Part shown: piece by piece, positions 56,364 to 64,000 of the stretch | Position numbering within the stretch: the stretch's first letter is position 1 | How the letters are laid out: each line of letters begins with the position of its first letter | DNA from: Candidatus Binatus soli | Lineage (GTDB): Bacteria > Desulfobacterota > Binatia > Binatales > Binataceae | Assembly: GCA_002479255.1 (NCBI GenBank) | Contig: DLMJ01000021.1 | Coordinates: 70,088 to 134,087, forward strand | Reading direction: 5' to 3' | DNA length: 64,000 nucleotides | Notes under the pieces: generated by a model | What the model saw: the letters and a program-made list of their open reading frames with translations, nothing else | What the model was told of the DNA's origin: nothing | The model's database searches: none | Program-made: the position numbers and the translations under genes

Positions 56364-58850
56364 TTAGTTCAGGACCGTGCGCTCGGTCCGCGCCGCCGCC
56401 GGCGTGGGCGCGGCCGCGGGAGTGGGCGCCGCCGCCTCCGCCGCGGGAGCGGGTGCGGGCGCGGGTGCAGCCTGCACGGCGTCGCCGTCACGCAGCGCGT
56501 GCCGAATGACCTCATCGACCGTATCGACGAAAATCATTTCGAGCTCTTTGCGCACTTCGGGCTGGATGTCATCGAGGTCGCGCTCGTTGCGGCGCGGCAG
56601 AATGATCGTCTTGATCCCGGCGCGCCTTGCCGCGAGCACCTTCTCCTTGATTCCGCCGACCGGCAGCACCTTGCCGCGCAGCGTTATCTCGCCGGTCATC
56701 GCGACGTCGGATCGCACCGGCCGGCCGCTGAGCAACGACGCCAGCGACGCCGCGATCGTCACGCCGCCCGACGGCCCATCCTTGGGAATCGCTCCGGCGG
56801 GAACGTGAACGTGGATGTCGGATTTCTCGAAAAAGTCCGGCGCGATTCCCAGCTCCGCCGCGTGGGTGCGCACGTAAGAAAGCGCGGCCTGCGCCGATTC
56901 CTTCATCACGTCGCCGAGCGAGCCGGTAAGGTTGAGACCTTTCTGCCCTGACATCCGGGTGCTCTCGATGAACATTATCTCGCCGCCGTTGGGCGTCCAT
57001 GCCAGCCCGGTCGCAACCCCCGGCTCCTGCGTGCGTTCGGCGACCTCGGAAAAGAAGCGCGGCGCGCCGAGATAGCGTTGCACGTCGGCTCCGGAAACGA
57101 TCGTGGGCGCCGTTTCGCCCTCGGTTATCGAACGCGCGATCTTGCGGCAGACGCGCGCGATCTCGCGCTCGAGATTTCTAAGCCCGGCCTCGCGCGTATA
57201 GCTGTGGATGATCTCGCGCAGCGCCTCCTCAGAGAATTCGATCTTCCGATCGCCGAGTCCGTTTTCATAGAGTTGCTTGGGGATCAGGTGCCGCTGCACG
57301 ATTTGCAGCTTCTCTTCCTCGGTGTATCCCGGCAGCTCGAGCACTTCCATCCGGTCGCGCAGCGCGTGCGGAACCGGGTCGAGCACGTTGGCGGTGGTCA
57401 GGAACAGCACTTTGGAAAGATCGAACGGCACGTCCAGGTAATGATCCGAGAACGTGTTGTTCTGTTCCGGATCGAGCACCTCGAGCAGCGCCGACGCCGG
57501 GTCGCCGCGGAAGTCCATGCCGAGCTTGTCCACTTCGTCGAGGATGAACAGCGGGTTGTTCGAGCCCGCGTTGCGAAGCCCCTGGATGATTCGGCCCGGC
57601 AACGATCCGATGTAAGTGCGGCGATGGCCGCGAATCTCGGCCTCGTCGCGGATGCCGCCGAGCGACAGGCGCACGAATTTGCGGCCGAGCGCGCGCGCGA
57701 TCGACTTGCCCAGCGAGGTTTTGCCCGTGCCCGGAGGCCCGACGAAGCACAGGATGGGTCCCTTGGTGTCGTTCTTGAGCTTGCGCACCGCGAGAAACTC
57801 GAGGATGCGTTCCTTTATTTTTTCGAGGTCGTAGTGGTCCTCGTCGAGCACCTGGCGCGCGTGGCGAATGTCGAGATTGTCCTCGGTGGAGGCGCCCCAC
57901 GGCAGGCTGACCAGCCAGTCGAGATAGGTGCGCACGACAGTGTGCTCCGCCGACTCGGGCGGGATCATCTTGAGGCGCTCAAGTTCCTTGTCCGCGACTT
58001 TGCGCGCCTCGGGCGACATTTTCGCCTCTTCGATCTTCTTTTCGATCTCCTCGACTTCGGAAGTGCGCGCGTCGCCCTCGCCCAGCTCCTTCTGAATCGC
58101 CTTGAGCTGCTGGCGCAGATAATACTCGCGTTGATTTTTGTTGAGCTCGGTCTGAACCTGGGACTGAATCTTATGGCCGAGTTCGAGCATCTCGATCTCG
58201 CGGCCCAGAATCGCGATGAGCTTTTCCAGCCGCGCGCGAACGTCGAGCGTCGCGAGGAGATCCTGCCCCTCTTCGATCGGAATCTTCAGATAAGAGGCGA
58301 CCATGTCGGCAAGCCGGCTGGCCTCCTTCACCTGCATCGCCATCACCTGCAATTCGTCGGGCAGGTACGGCACCAGCGAGACGAACTTGGAAAACTGGCT
58401 CACCAGATGCGCATGGAGCGCGTCGATTTCCCGGTCGGAGGAAACCGGCTCGTTGAGCCGCTTCACGTGCGCGAGGAAGTACGGCTCGCGCTGGGTGAAC
58501 TGGCCGAGTTCGATTCGCGCCAATCCCTGCACCAGCACACGTACGCTCTGATCCGGATAGCGCAACATCTTGAGGATGCGCACCGCGGTGCCGAGTTGGA
58601 ACAATCCCTCGGGCGCGGGCTGCTCGTCTTCCGGGTTTTTTTGCGCCGCCAGCGCGATCACCTTCGAGGTCTGACCGCAGTCCTCGATCAACTTGAGCGA
58701 CGACGGCCGCGAAACCAGGAACGGATGAATCTGACTCGGGAAAATCACGATGCCGCGCAACGGCAGCACCGGCAGGATCTCGGGAATCTCGGCCTTGCTC
58801 AGATCCTCTTCAATCTCGAAACGTTTTTCCCCTTTGGGTTTATCTGCCAT
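56364..58850 (-). CDS. lon: ATP-dependent Lon protease
   Basis: An 828-residue LonA: N-terminal substrate domain (IPEILPVLPLRGIVIFPSQI), coiled coil (ELNKNQREYYLRQQLKAIQK), AAA+ domain (Walker A FVGPPGTGKTSLGKSIA, sensor and Arg finger in RTYIGSLPGRIIQG, Walker B FILDEVDKLGMDFRG), and protease domain with Ser in PKDGPSGGVTIAAS and Lys in VLPVGGIKEKVLAARRAG. It degrades damaged and regulatory proteins in the cytosol. The last about 45 residues form an Ala/Pro-rich tail (AAPAPAPAPAAEAAAPTPAA) that is not part of the enzyme. Confidence 0.97.
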   Translation of the reverse strand: MADKPKGEKRFEIEEDLSKAEIPEILPVLPLRGIVIFPSQIHPFLVSRPSSLKLIEDCGQTSKVIALAAQKNPEDEQPAPEGLFQLGTAVRILKMLRYPDQSVRVLVQGLARIELGQFTQREPYFLAHVKRLNEPVSSDREIDALHAHLVSQFSKFVSLVPYLPDELQVMAMQVKEASRLADMVASYLKIPIEEGQDLLATLDVRARLEKLIAILGREIEMLELGHKIQSQVQTELNKNQREYYLRQQLKAIQKELGEGDARTSEVEEIEKKIEEAKMSPEARKVADKELERLKMIPPESAEHTVVRTYLDWLVSLPWGASTEDNLDIRHARQVLDEDHYDLEKIKERILEFLAVRKLKNDTKGPILCFVGPPGTGKTSLGKSIARALGRKFVRLSLGGIRDEAEIRGHRRTYIGSLPGRIIQGLRNAGSNNPLFILDEVDKLGMDFRGDPASALLEVLDPEQNNTFSDHYLDVPFDLSKVLFLTTANVLDPVPHALRDRMEVLELPGYTEEEKLQIVQRHLIPKQLYENGLGDRKIEFSEEALREIIHSYTREAGLRNLEREIARVCRKIARSITEGETAPTIVSGADVQRYLGAPRFFSEVAERTQEPGVATGLAWTPNGGEIMFIESTRMSGQKGLNLTGSLGDVMKESAQAALSYVRTHAAELGIAPDFFEKSDIHVHVPAGAIPKDGPSGGVTIAASLASLLSGRPVRSDVAMTGEITLRGKVLPVGGIKEKVLAARRAGIKTIILPRRNERDLDDIQPEVRKELEMIFVDTVDEVIRHALRDGDAVQAAPAPAPAPAAEAAAPTPAAAPTPAAARTERTVLN

Positions 58851-58999
58851 AGGTCAATCGAACCTCGTAGGGGCAAACCCCGCCACGCCTTCCACGCAAC
58901 CCAAATTTCACCGTAATATACAGTTGTGGCGCGGACAAGGTCACCTCTTGGATAAGAAGTTAATCACGGTGACCGGCTCGCGCTACTGATGAGGAAACA

Positions 59000-59425
59000 T
59001 TGTCTAATATTGGGTTCGATAAGCTATTCAGCGAGGAAGAAGCCAACGAGCTGATTCCGCGTCTGGAAATTCTGATGCGCCAACTGCAGATGCAGGCGAC
59101 GTCGTTGCGCACACGGATCGACGAATTATCGGTCACCGATCCCTCGATCCTGCACTGCACGATGAACGAAATCGTCGGGCGTTATCCCGAGCTGCGGTCG
59201 TTCGCGACCAACATGGCCGACGCCGCCGCGCAAATCGAATCGTTCGGATGCATCCTCAAGGATATCGAGATGGGGCTGATTGATTTTCCCTATGACGCGG
59301 ACGACGAAGTTGTTTTCCTATGCTGGCAGTTCGGCGAGCCGCGCGTCGTCGCATGGCACAGCATCAACAGTGGATTTTCCGAGCGCCAGCCGCTGCCCGG
59401 CGCGCCGAACCGCTGGCTCAACTGA
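59000..59425 (+). CDS. DUF2203 protein
   Basis: A 141-residue protein starting at TTG 59000 after GAGGA. A helical start (LFSEEEANELIPRLEILMRQ) and the end MGLIDFPYDADDEVVFLCWQ with WHSINSGFSERQPLPG match DUF2203: GLxDFPxxxxxxxVxLCWxxGE and WHxxxxGFxxRxP. Function unknown. It stands 31 bases before the DUF4149 gene on the same strand. Confidence 0.9.
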   Translation: MSNIGFDKLFSEEEANELIPRLEILMRQLQMQATSLRTRIDELSVTDPSILHCTMNEIVGRYPELRSFATNMADAAAQIESFGCILKDIEMGLIDFPYDADDEVVFLCWQFGEPRVVAWHSINSGFSERQPLPGAPNRWLN

Positions 59426-59455
59426 CCAGCGAACAGCAGGAATTCTGACAGCCAA

Positions 59456-59926
59456 ATGATTTTAACTTTGTCGATTTACCTGGCCGCACTTGGATGCTGG
59501 CTCGGCGGAATCGTTTTCTTCTCGTTTTTCACCGCGCCGGCGGTTTTCACGCGTCTGCCGACAGCCGAGGCCGGCCAGCTGATCAGCGCAATCTTCCCGC
59601 GCTACTACATGCTCGGCTACGTCGCGGGAACGGTGAGCTTCATCCTCGCGGTGTATTTCACCGCCGTGCGCGGACCGCGGATGTGGTGGGGCGCCACCAC
59701 GGTCGCGTTGGCAATCGCGCTCGGAATTACCTTTTATGCCGGCACGGTCATTCTGCCGCGAGCCGACGCCATCCGCAGCGTCACCGAAGATCCAAATCCC
59801 GACGCTGCCCGCAAGGCGGAGTTCGACCGGCTGCACCACATGTCGGTGATTCTCAATGGCACCGTGCTGCTGTTGAATCTCGCCGCAATCGTGGGCACTT
59901 CGGGAGCGTTGACCGCGCGTGGCTGA
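59456..59926 (+). CDS. DUF4149 (TMEM205-like) membrane protein
   Basis: A 156-residue protein with four TMs: the first IYLAALGCWLGGIVFFSFFT, then RYYMLGYVAGTVSFILAVYF, ATTVALAIALGITFYAGTVI and VILNGTVLLLNLAAIVGTSG. The GG.FF...AP..F and RADAIR...P....F..LHxxS patterns are typical of DUF4149. Function unknown. It overlaps the HAD gene by 8 bases. Confidence 0.9.
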   Translation: MILTLSIYLAALGCWLGGIVFFSFFTAPAVFTRLPTAEAGQLISAIFPRYYMLGYVAGTVSFILAVYFTAVRGPRMWWGATTVALAIALGITFYAGTVILPRADAIRSVTEDPNPDAARKAEFDRLHHMSVILNGTVLLLNLAAIVGTSGALTARG

Positions 59927-60683
59927 GCATCGTTACAAGGCGGTCGTGATCGATTTATTCGACACGCTCGTCAACTGGAATGTCGAAGCGCTGCCGCTCA
60001 TGCAATGGCGCGGGCGCGAAATTCGAAGCACGACTCCCCTGCTCTTCTCCGCGCTGGAAACGGCGCTCGGCGAGCGCTTCGACCGCGACACCTTCGCAGA
60101 GGCACACGCATCGGTTTACAGCGAGATATTCACCGAGCGAGCGAAGGCGGACGCGATCGAGACTACCTGCTTCGAGCGCTTCTCGCGCACGCTCAAACTG
60201 CTCGGCGTCGACGAGGACCGGGCAGCGCCCCTGGCCGAAAGCCTGCGCCGAATCCACATGGGACGGGTGCGCGAGGTCACCTGGGCGCCGAAGCCGCGAA
60301 TCGACGCGATGAAAAGAATCGCCAGGCATCTGCGCGTCGGCTTGATCTCGAACTTCGACGATTCCGAGACCGGCCACCTCATCATGCATGACACCGGCAT
60401 CCGCGAGCTCTTCGACGCCGTGATTATCTCGGCCGACACCGGCTACCGAAAACCCAACCCGCTCATCTTCAAAAAAATTCTCGACCTGATGGGGCTCGCG
60501 CCCGCCGATATCCTGTTCGTCGGCGATACTCCGCTCGACGACGTGCTGGGCAGCAAAGGCGTCGGGATGCATTCGGCGTGGATTCGCACGCGCGATCGCG
60601 AGCTGCCCGAGGGAATTCCTGCGCCCGACATCGTCATCTCGGACCTCGCGGAACTGCCCGACGCGCTTGGTTTGCAAGAATAG
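59919..60683 (+). CDS. HAD-superfamily hydrolase
   Basis: A 254-residue protein with GTG start at 59919. Motif I AVVIDLFDTLVNWN, motif II LISNFDDS, Lys motif in YRKPNPLIFKKIL and motif IV LFVGDTPLDDVLGSKGVG. It is a phosphatase-like or dehalogenase-like subgroup with a helical cap. Its stop codon overlaps the thioesterase GTG (TAGTG). Substrate unknown. Confidence 0.92.
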   Translation: MAEHRYKAVVIDLFDTLVNWNVEALPLMQWRGREIRSTTPLLFSALETALGERFDRDTFAEAHASVYSEIFTERAKADAIETTCFERFSRTLKLLGVDEDRAAPLAESLRRIHMGRVREVTWAPKPRIDAMKRIARHLRVGLISNFDDSETGHLIMHDTGIRELFDAVIISADTGYRKPNPLIFKKILDLMGLAPADILFVGDTPLDDVLGSKGVGMHSAWIRTRDRELPEGIPAPDIVISDLAELPDALGLQE

Positions 60684-61093
60684 TGGCCGATCACGATCGA
60701 AGCCGCTTTGTCCGGGCGCTTGAAAGCGCGCCGTTCGCCGCGATGCTCGGGCTGAAGATCGAATCCGCCGCCGACGGCGCGGCGTTGGTGCGGATGCCAT
60801 TCGACTTGCGGCTGCTCAACGAAGGCGGCCGGACCGCTCCCATTCACGGCGGCGCGATTGCCTCGCTGGCCGACGTTGCTGCATGCGCCGCGGTGTGGAC
60901 TCTCGCCGAGACCGTACGCACCGCGACCATCTCGATCACGGTGAACTACACGGGCTTCGCCGTGAATTCCGACCTGACCGCCCGCGCCCGGGTGAAGCGG
61001 ACGGGCAAGCGCATCGCCAGCCTGAGCGTCGAAATCGCCGACGCGTCCGACGCCCTCATCGCCGACGCGCTCGTCACCTACAAGATCGCCTAG
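60683..61093 (+). CDS. PaaI-family hotdog thioesterase
   Basis: A 136-residue protein from GTG 60683, which shares a base with the HAD stop. APFAAMLGLKIESAADGAAL, TAPIHGGAIASLADVAACAA (the HGGA-type segment with active site) and TISITVNYTGFAVNSDLTAR agree with PaaI/YbgC-like acyl-CoA thioesterases. It cleaves an aromatic or short-chain acyl-CoA. Part of an apparent run DUF2203, DUF4149, HAD, thioesterase, QueG-like. Confidence 0.88.
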   Translation: MADHDRSRFVRALESAPFAAMLGLKIESAADGAALVRMPFDLRLLNEGGRTAPIHGGAIASLADVAACAAVWTLAETVRTATISITVNYTGFAVNSDLTARARVKRTGKRIASLSVEIADASDALIADALVTYKIA

Positions 61094-61134
61094 CAAGATC
61101 GCTTGGCTCAATCCGGTCGCATACACTTGAACTG

Positions 61135-61899
61135 GTGTCATCGACTCTGGATAAAATCCGCCACGCCGCCGCGCCGCACGGACTCAATCTGGTCGCGGCG
61201 ACTCCCGTGGCGCGCTACGACAACGAAGCCTCTATCAAGGGAATTGCGCGCGCCTCGGCGATCGATCCCCATGCACGCTCGATCGTCGTCATCGGCAATG
61301 GCGGCGGCGCGCTCTGGGATGCGCTCAAATCCCACGCGGCGCGCCATCCGCGATGGTGGGATCTTGAAAATCCGCTCGACGAATTCACTCGCGAAGTTGT
61401 CGAGCGCGACGTGGCCGGCCCCCTTCGCGCATCGGGCGCGCGATGCACCACCGTTTACCCGTTCATGAACAGCGGCCGCACGCTCAACTTCATCGAGCTG
61501 GGCAAGGTCGCGGGAGTCGCCGGGCCGAGCATCCTCGGCGTCACCGTGCATCCTGTATATGGACCGTGGATCGCATTTCGCGCCGCGCTCCTGCTCGACG
61601 AGGAGCTTGATTCACCGGGCGACGCGGTCGGCTTCGATCCGTGCCCCCGATGCACCGCGCGCACTTGTATTCCCGCGTGCCCGGCCGGCGCGGTAAGGGC
61701 AGATTCGGGATGGGACATCCCCAAATGCCTGACGCATCGCGTCGAAGTCGAGGCGGATTGCACGCCGCAATGCCACGCGCGGGCGGGATGCGTGCTCGGC
61801 CCCGAGCATCGTTACCCCGCCGACGAACTCGCCTATCATCAGATGCGCGCGCTGCGCTCGATGCGTCCGTACTACATCTCCCAGCTCAAACCCCGTTGA
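61135..61899 (+). CDS. QueG-like 4Fe-4S protein
   Basis: A 254-residue protein from GTG 61135. It has a QueG/epoxyqueuosine-reductase-like N-terminal fold (ASAIDPHARSIVVIGNGGGA, PFMNSGRTLNFIELGKVAGV, SILGVTVHPVYGPWIAFRAA) and a cysteine cluster (DPCPRCTARTCIPACPAGAV, then HVxxDCTPQCHARAGC-like cysteines). It is shorter than true QueG (about 350-380) and lacks the second ferredoxin-like half and HEAT tail. It may be a reductase of another substrate. Confidence 0.82.
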   Translation: MSSTLDKIRHAAAPHGLNLVAATPVARYDNEASIKGIARASAIDPHARSIVVIGNGGGALWDALKSHAARHPRWWDLENPLDEFTREVVERDVAGPLRASGARCTTVYPFMNSGRTLNFIELGKVAGVAGPSILGVTVHPVYGPWIAFRAALLLDEELDSPGDAVGFDPCPRCTARTCIPACPAGAVRADSGWDIPKCLTHRVEVEADCTPQCHARAGCVLGPEHRYPADELAYHQMRALRSMRPYYISQLKPR

Positions 61900-62251
61900 G
61901 AAACAGCTTGAGTCTGGCAACCTGAAGAGCGCAACGGGCGTGATTCTTTTCAGCGACGCGGATTTGCTTCGCGTCACGGCGAAGAAAACCCAACGCGGCC
62001 AGCGTGGGCGCGATTGTGGACGGCCAATTGGGCGGAAAAGAACAATTTCTACCTTCCGTTGTGGTTTTGTGACGGCTACGCTCTAGGGCTAGTTTCGTTC
62101 CGTCAAAAATTATTCCTGCCGCAAGTGCGGCTCGCCCGACTTCGGGCGAGCCGGGCGAGTACGGGACATCCTGGCGGTTGACCATACCGTACGCATAGCA
62201 CGCCAAATCCGGCGGGGGCAGGATGAACTAGTTCATCCCGTTGATCGAAAC
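61900..62251. other. Boundary region between chromosome and foreign segment
   Basis: 352 bases. No convincing gene; a minus frame at 61886-62206 lacks a ribosome binding site and family match. A hairpin lies at 62129-62152 (arms GGCTCGCCCG and CGGGCGAGCC, loop ACTT). It probably is the edge of the inserted mobile segment on the right. Confidence 0.45.
62129..62152. terminator. Perfect 10-base hairpin at boundary
   Basis: Ten paired bases with an ACTT loop. On the minus strand the hairpin is followed after about 20 bases by AATAATTTTTG, so it could end transcription of the methylase stub. The evidence is moderate. Confidence 0.4.
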
Positions 62252-63049
62252 CTAATGAGTGCCTGACTTTCTCGCCCTCTGCCAAACGCCGCGCTGCATG
62301 GCCTGCCACATCGCCTCGATGACAGCGGGCGAGGTGAAGTGAGCGTTCGGTGTCGAGGCGCGCGCGGCTTCGTATTCGTCCTTGGTCAGAAGTTCACGGA
62401 GTTGGTTCGCGACCGGCTGCCATTCCTGCGGCGGGTACGGGCGAAAGGCACCCGGCATCGCGCCCCATCCCGCGTAGCGGACGAGGATGGATTTTCCCGC
62501 TTCGGTCGCGTCGCGGTTTTCTGTTTCGATCAGTTTGAGGGTGCGGATGGCGTCGATGTTGGCGAGGGCTTTTTCCCGGAGGCTGCCCTCGCCGATGTGA
62601 TGGGCTGAGGTTATCCGGAAGTCGCGGGCGGGTGTTTCTTCTTTCTCGGTCTCGAGTCCGCGAACGATCGTTGCGGCGGGCGGTCCTCGCTCGGCGGGAA
62701 GGTCCATTCGCGCGTCACCGTCTCCCACGCCGCCTGGTAGTCCATTTTCCAGACCGAGATCAGTTCGTACAGGAGGTCCCCTGCCCGCTCCTGAGTTTCG
62801 TGGAGCGTCTGCTCCAGTTGATGGTTGCTCTGGAGTTCGGCCAGCATCTTCGGGTGATGCGTCTGCCAGTGCTTGAGAATCATCTGGCCCAATCGGTTCG
62901 AGTCGTGCATCGGTGGCCTCCGGTTCTGGGGTGGTAAGTTCTTCCGCCGCTCTGGTGAAATCCGCTGGTCTGCCGGCGAAGAGATCGAGCTGCGAATAGT
63001 TGCGCGGCGGCCGGCGGAACCCTCTGCCCTGGTATGGAGTCGAAGCCAT
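62252..63049 (-). pseudogene. N-terminal stub of a large mobile-element DNA methylase/helicase
   Basis: A 265-residue frame from ATG 63049. Its end reads RDFRITSAHHIGEGSLREKA, LANIDAIRTLKLIETE, KSILVRYAGWGAMPGAFRPY, LLTKDEYEAARASTPNAHFT and SPAVIEAMWQAMQRG. This is the conserved start of giant (over 1500 residues) plasmid- and ICE-borne N6-adenine methylase/SNF2-like helicase proteins (YxGWGGLPxxF, YEAARAST.NAHYTSP.VI..MW). The frame then breaks at WQRARKSGTH and stops, just before the methylase motif (EPSxGxG). The upstream part is low-complexity and overlaps another gene in a different frame. Confidence 0.75.
62611..62910 (-). CDS. Small mobile-element protein overlapping the methylase stub
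   Basis: A 99-residue protein whose ATG at 62910 follows GGAGG by 6-7 bases, the best ribosome binding site on this strand here. It reads MHDSNRLGQMILKHWQTHHP, ERAGDLLYELISVWKMDYQA and AWETVTREWTFPPSEDRPP. The pattern LxxHWQxxxPxMxxxL and MDYxAAWExxxxEWxxPPSE looks like a conserved family of mobile-element accessory proteins near such methylases. It overlaps the stub frame completely. Function unknown. Confidence 0.65.
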   Translation of the reverse strand: MHDSNRLGQMILKHWQTHHPKMLAELQSNHQLEQTLHETQERAGDLLYELISVWKMDYQAAWETVTREWTFPPSEDRPPQRSFADSRPRKKKHPPATSG

Positions 63050-63462
63050 TCGTCGGAAGTTCCCTCCGTCAGCTCCGGCGGAACACAAACGCCGGGTCGC
63101 TACGGGTACGAGAAACTCACGGTTGTTGCTTACGCGGAATATTATCAACCAAAAGTTTTGAGGAATGGTTAAGCCCCTGAGGACACGGCTCTATCGGGGT
63201 GTTTTTGGCGAGGAGGAAAAGCGCGCAGCTAAGGGATGAGTGCCTGAGAACGCGGTCGGGAAAGGAGTCAGTTTCGGTGTTTCCGTACCAAGGCAAAGCA
63301 GAACGCGCCGGTTGCGGTGCCTTGGAAAGCCTTTGGACTCAAATCCGGGCTCAAACTTTGCGTTTGCAAACTGCGTGGTCTTGGTACTAGTTTGAATCGG
63401 GTTTCAAAACAGAAATTCCGCCTAATGTCGGCTTAGACTACGGCCGGGAAGAGGAGGCGAAC
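63050..63462. other. Promoter region between mobile stub and radical SAM locus
   Basis: 413 bases of lower GC than the rest. It separates the minus-strand stub and the plus-strand peptide gene. A perfect palindrome GTTTGCAAAC lies at 63362-63371, and an imperfect one, GTTTGAATCGGGTTTCAAAA, starts at about 63390. These may be operators for the peptide operon. Frames such as 63199-63390 look like chance. Confidence 0.5.
63362..63371. promoter_or_regulatory. Palindrome upstream of the peptide/radical SAM locus
   Basis: GTTTGCAAAC is a perfect 10-base palindrome about 90 bases before the peptide ATG, close to a second imperfect TTTGAA...TTCAAA dyad. This is a candidate operator; no regulator gene is in view. 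Confidence 0.35.
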
Positions 63463-63639
63463 ATGCAAACAGCAGAGAAAACTACAACGACCACCGAAAA
63501 GCGCGGCCGATCAGAGAAGCATATCAAAACGGCGGGACGAGGCGCTGCAATCCCGGTCAAGTTCATTAAACAGCGAGTTTCCGTTAATTCTTCGCTCTTT
63601 GCTTTCCTTGCCAAGGGAAACAGCCACTGTCCATCCTAA
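63463..63639 (+). CDS. 58-residue peptide, candidate RiPP precursor
   Basis: ATG at 63463 lies 5 bases after a strong GAGGAGG. The peptide has a Thr/Lys-rich leader (MQTAEKTTTTTEKRGRSEKH) and a C-terminal part IPVKFIKQRVSVNSSLFAFL followed by AKGNSHCPS, with one Cys and several Ser. It is followed 15 bases later by a radical SAM gene on the same strand, the usual layout of a precursor and its maturase. No match to a known precursor family is recognised. The size, the start signal and the pairing support a coding gene; the RiPP role is inference. Confidence 0.6.
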   Translation: MQTAEKTTTTTEKRGRSEKHIKTAGRGAAIPVKFIKQRVSVNSSLFAFLAKGNSHCPS

Positions 63640-63654
63640 ACGGACGGTGCGGCG

Positions 63655-64000
63655 ATGGGAAAATCTTCGCCGCTTTTCCGGGTTGCACGACACGAACACC
63701 TCGGATTGTGCGCCTACAGTGACGGGCATCTATGTTTAATATCTGAAGTGCCCGCGGGGTGGAGGGTTGTCGATAATCGTAGGGAAAGCGACCGGAAATT
63801 CATCGGCGCTCCCGTATATGTGGAGTATTTCCCCTTTTTGCAGTGCAACTTCAGGTGCCGGTTCTGTTTCTTCAGCGAATCCGAGTTATCTCAGCGAACG
63901 GGTCCAGACCTTGTCGAGGAAGTCACTGCTGGACTTCTGGATTATTGTTATCGTCACGGAGTCTACGAGATTTATCTCCTAGGGAACCTCTGCATAAGTT
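63655..64000 (+). CDS. Radical SAM protein, C-terminally cut by window edge
   Basis: From ATG 63655 the frame is open to the end (115 codons shown). An N-terminal region of about 60 residues (LGLCAYSDGHLCLISEVPAG, APVYVEYFPFLQ) is followed by the radical SAM cysteines CNFRCRFCFF (Cys 64, 68, 71; CxxxCxxC). A helix (GPDLVEEVTAGLLDYCYRHG) and the next strand (VYEIYLLGNLC) follow; the usual GGE motif would fall here but reads LGN. The Cys triad binds a 4Fe-4S cluster that splits SAM. It is probably the maturase of the peptide encoded upstream. Any SPASM or auxiliary cluster lies beyond the window. Confidence 0.85.
   Translation, partial: MGKSSPLFRVARHEHLGLCAYSDGHLCLISEVPAGWRVVDNRRESDRKFIGAPVYVEYFPFLQCNFRCRFCFFSESELSQRTGPDLVEEVTAGLLDYCYRHGVYEIYLLGNLCIS

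Noticed and set aside
57078..58916. A 612-codon plus frame opposite lon
   Set aside because: It is an antisense shadow; Lon is complete and motif-rich on the other strand.
61886..62206. A 106-codon minus frame after the QueG-like gene
   Set aside because: No ribosome binding site, no recognisable motif, and it includes a perfect hairpin. More likely boundary DNA.
63199..63390. A 63-codon frame ahead of the peptide gene
   Set aside because: No domain and poor start context. It overlaps operator-like palindromes, so it is taken as non-coding.

Overview
The window is high-GC bacterial DNA with tightly packed, often overlapping genes. It has many outer-membrane and envelope functions: a TolC/RND pump, a TonB receptor, porin-like barrels and lipoproteins. 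It also carries acyl-CoA and CoA-transferase metabolism, a pyruvate:ferredoxin oxidoreductase and molybdenum-related genes. This suggests a Gram-negative environmental lineage with anaerobic or facultative metabolism, near the former Deltaproteobacteria or Binatota. That placement is inference; no rRNA, tRNA or CRISPR array was seen.

Layout. 1-1306 is a GT-C-like membrane glycosyltransferase on the minus strand, cut by the left edge. 1452-2280 holds two tandem copies of a small membrane protein. 2370-8030 holds a Tat-exported aldo/keto reductase with iron-sulfur ligands, a molbindin, an outer-membrane protein, a molybdate-type HTH/PBP regulator and a large porin-like protein. 8645-14874 is an RND pump, adaptor and TolC operon followed by a carboxymuconolactone-decarboxylase-family gene. 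14957-19572 (minus) pairs NifJ with a DHOD-like flavoprotein. 19853-21423 pairs a DUF35 protein with a thiolase-fold protein. 21424-22626 is a scar with an Rhs fragment and two small membrane genes. 22627-25041 is a TonB receptor with a Fur box.

25245-32570 is acyl-CoA metabolism: a GST, an AMACR-like racemase, then a five-gene minus operon (MaoC, acyl-CoA dehydrogenase, MaoC, CoA transferase, CitE-type lyase) resembling itaconate/citramalate or mesaconate C5-CoA pathways, and a quinone oxidoreductase. 33500-38830 is an accessory zone with two families of dispersed repeats, a degenerate M28-fold peptidase between inverted repeat copies, and a decayed restriction-modification locus (C5-methyltransferase stub, DUF3883 nuclease, Vsr stub). 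38830-49055 (minus) holds a ceramidase-like hydrolase, an amidase, and a YCF48/MMPL/ABC/YceI envelope operon. 49373-61899 is mostly housekeeping: rlmI, moaC, trxB, an ICMT-like methyltransferase, rnhA, glgA, lon, DUF2203, DUF4149, HAD, thioesterase and a QueG-like ferredoxin protein.

The right end (about 61900-64000) is foreign. It holds a truncated plasmid-type methylase/helicase with an overlapping small gene. Next come a 58-residue peptide gene with a strong ribosome binding site and, 15 bases later, a radical SAM enzyme that runs off the window. This peptide plus radical SAM pair, which resembles a RiPP maturation locus, is the best candidate for an undescribed system here.
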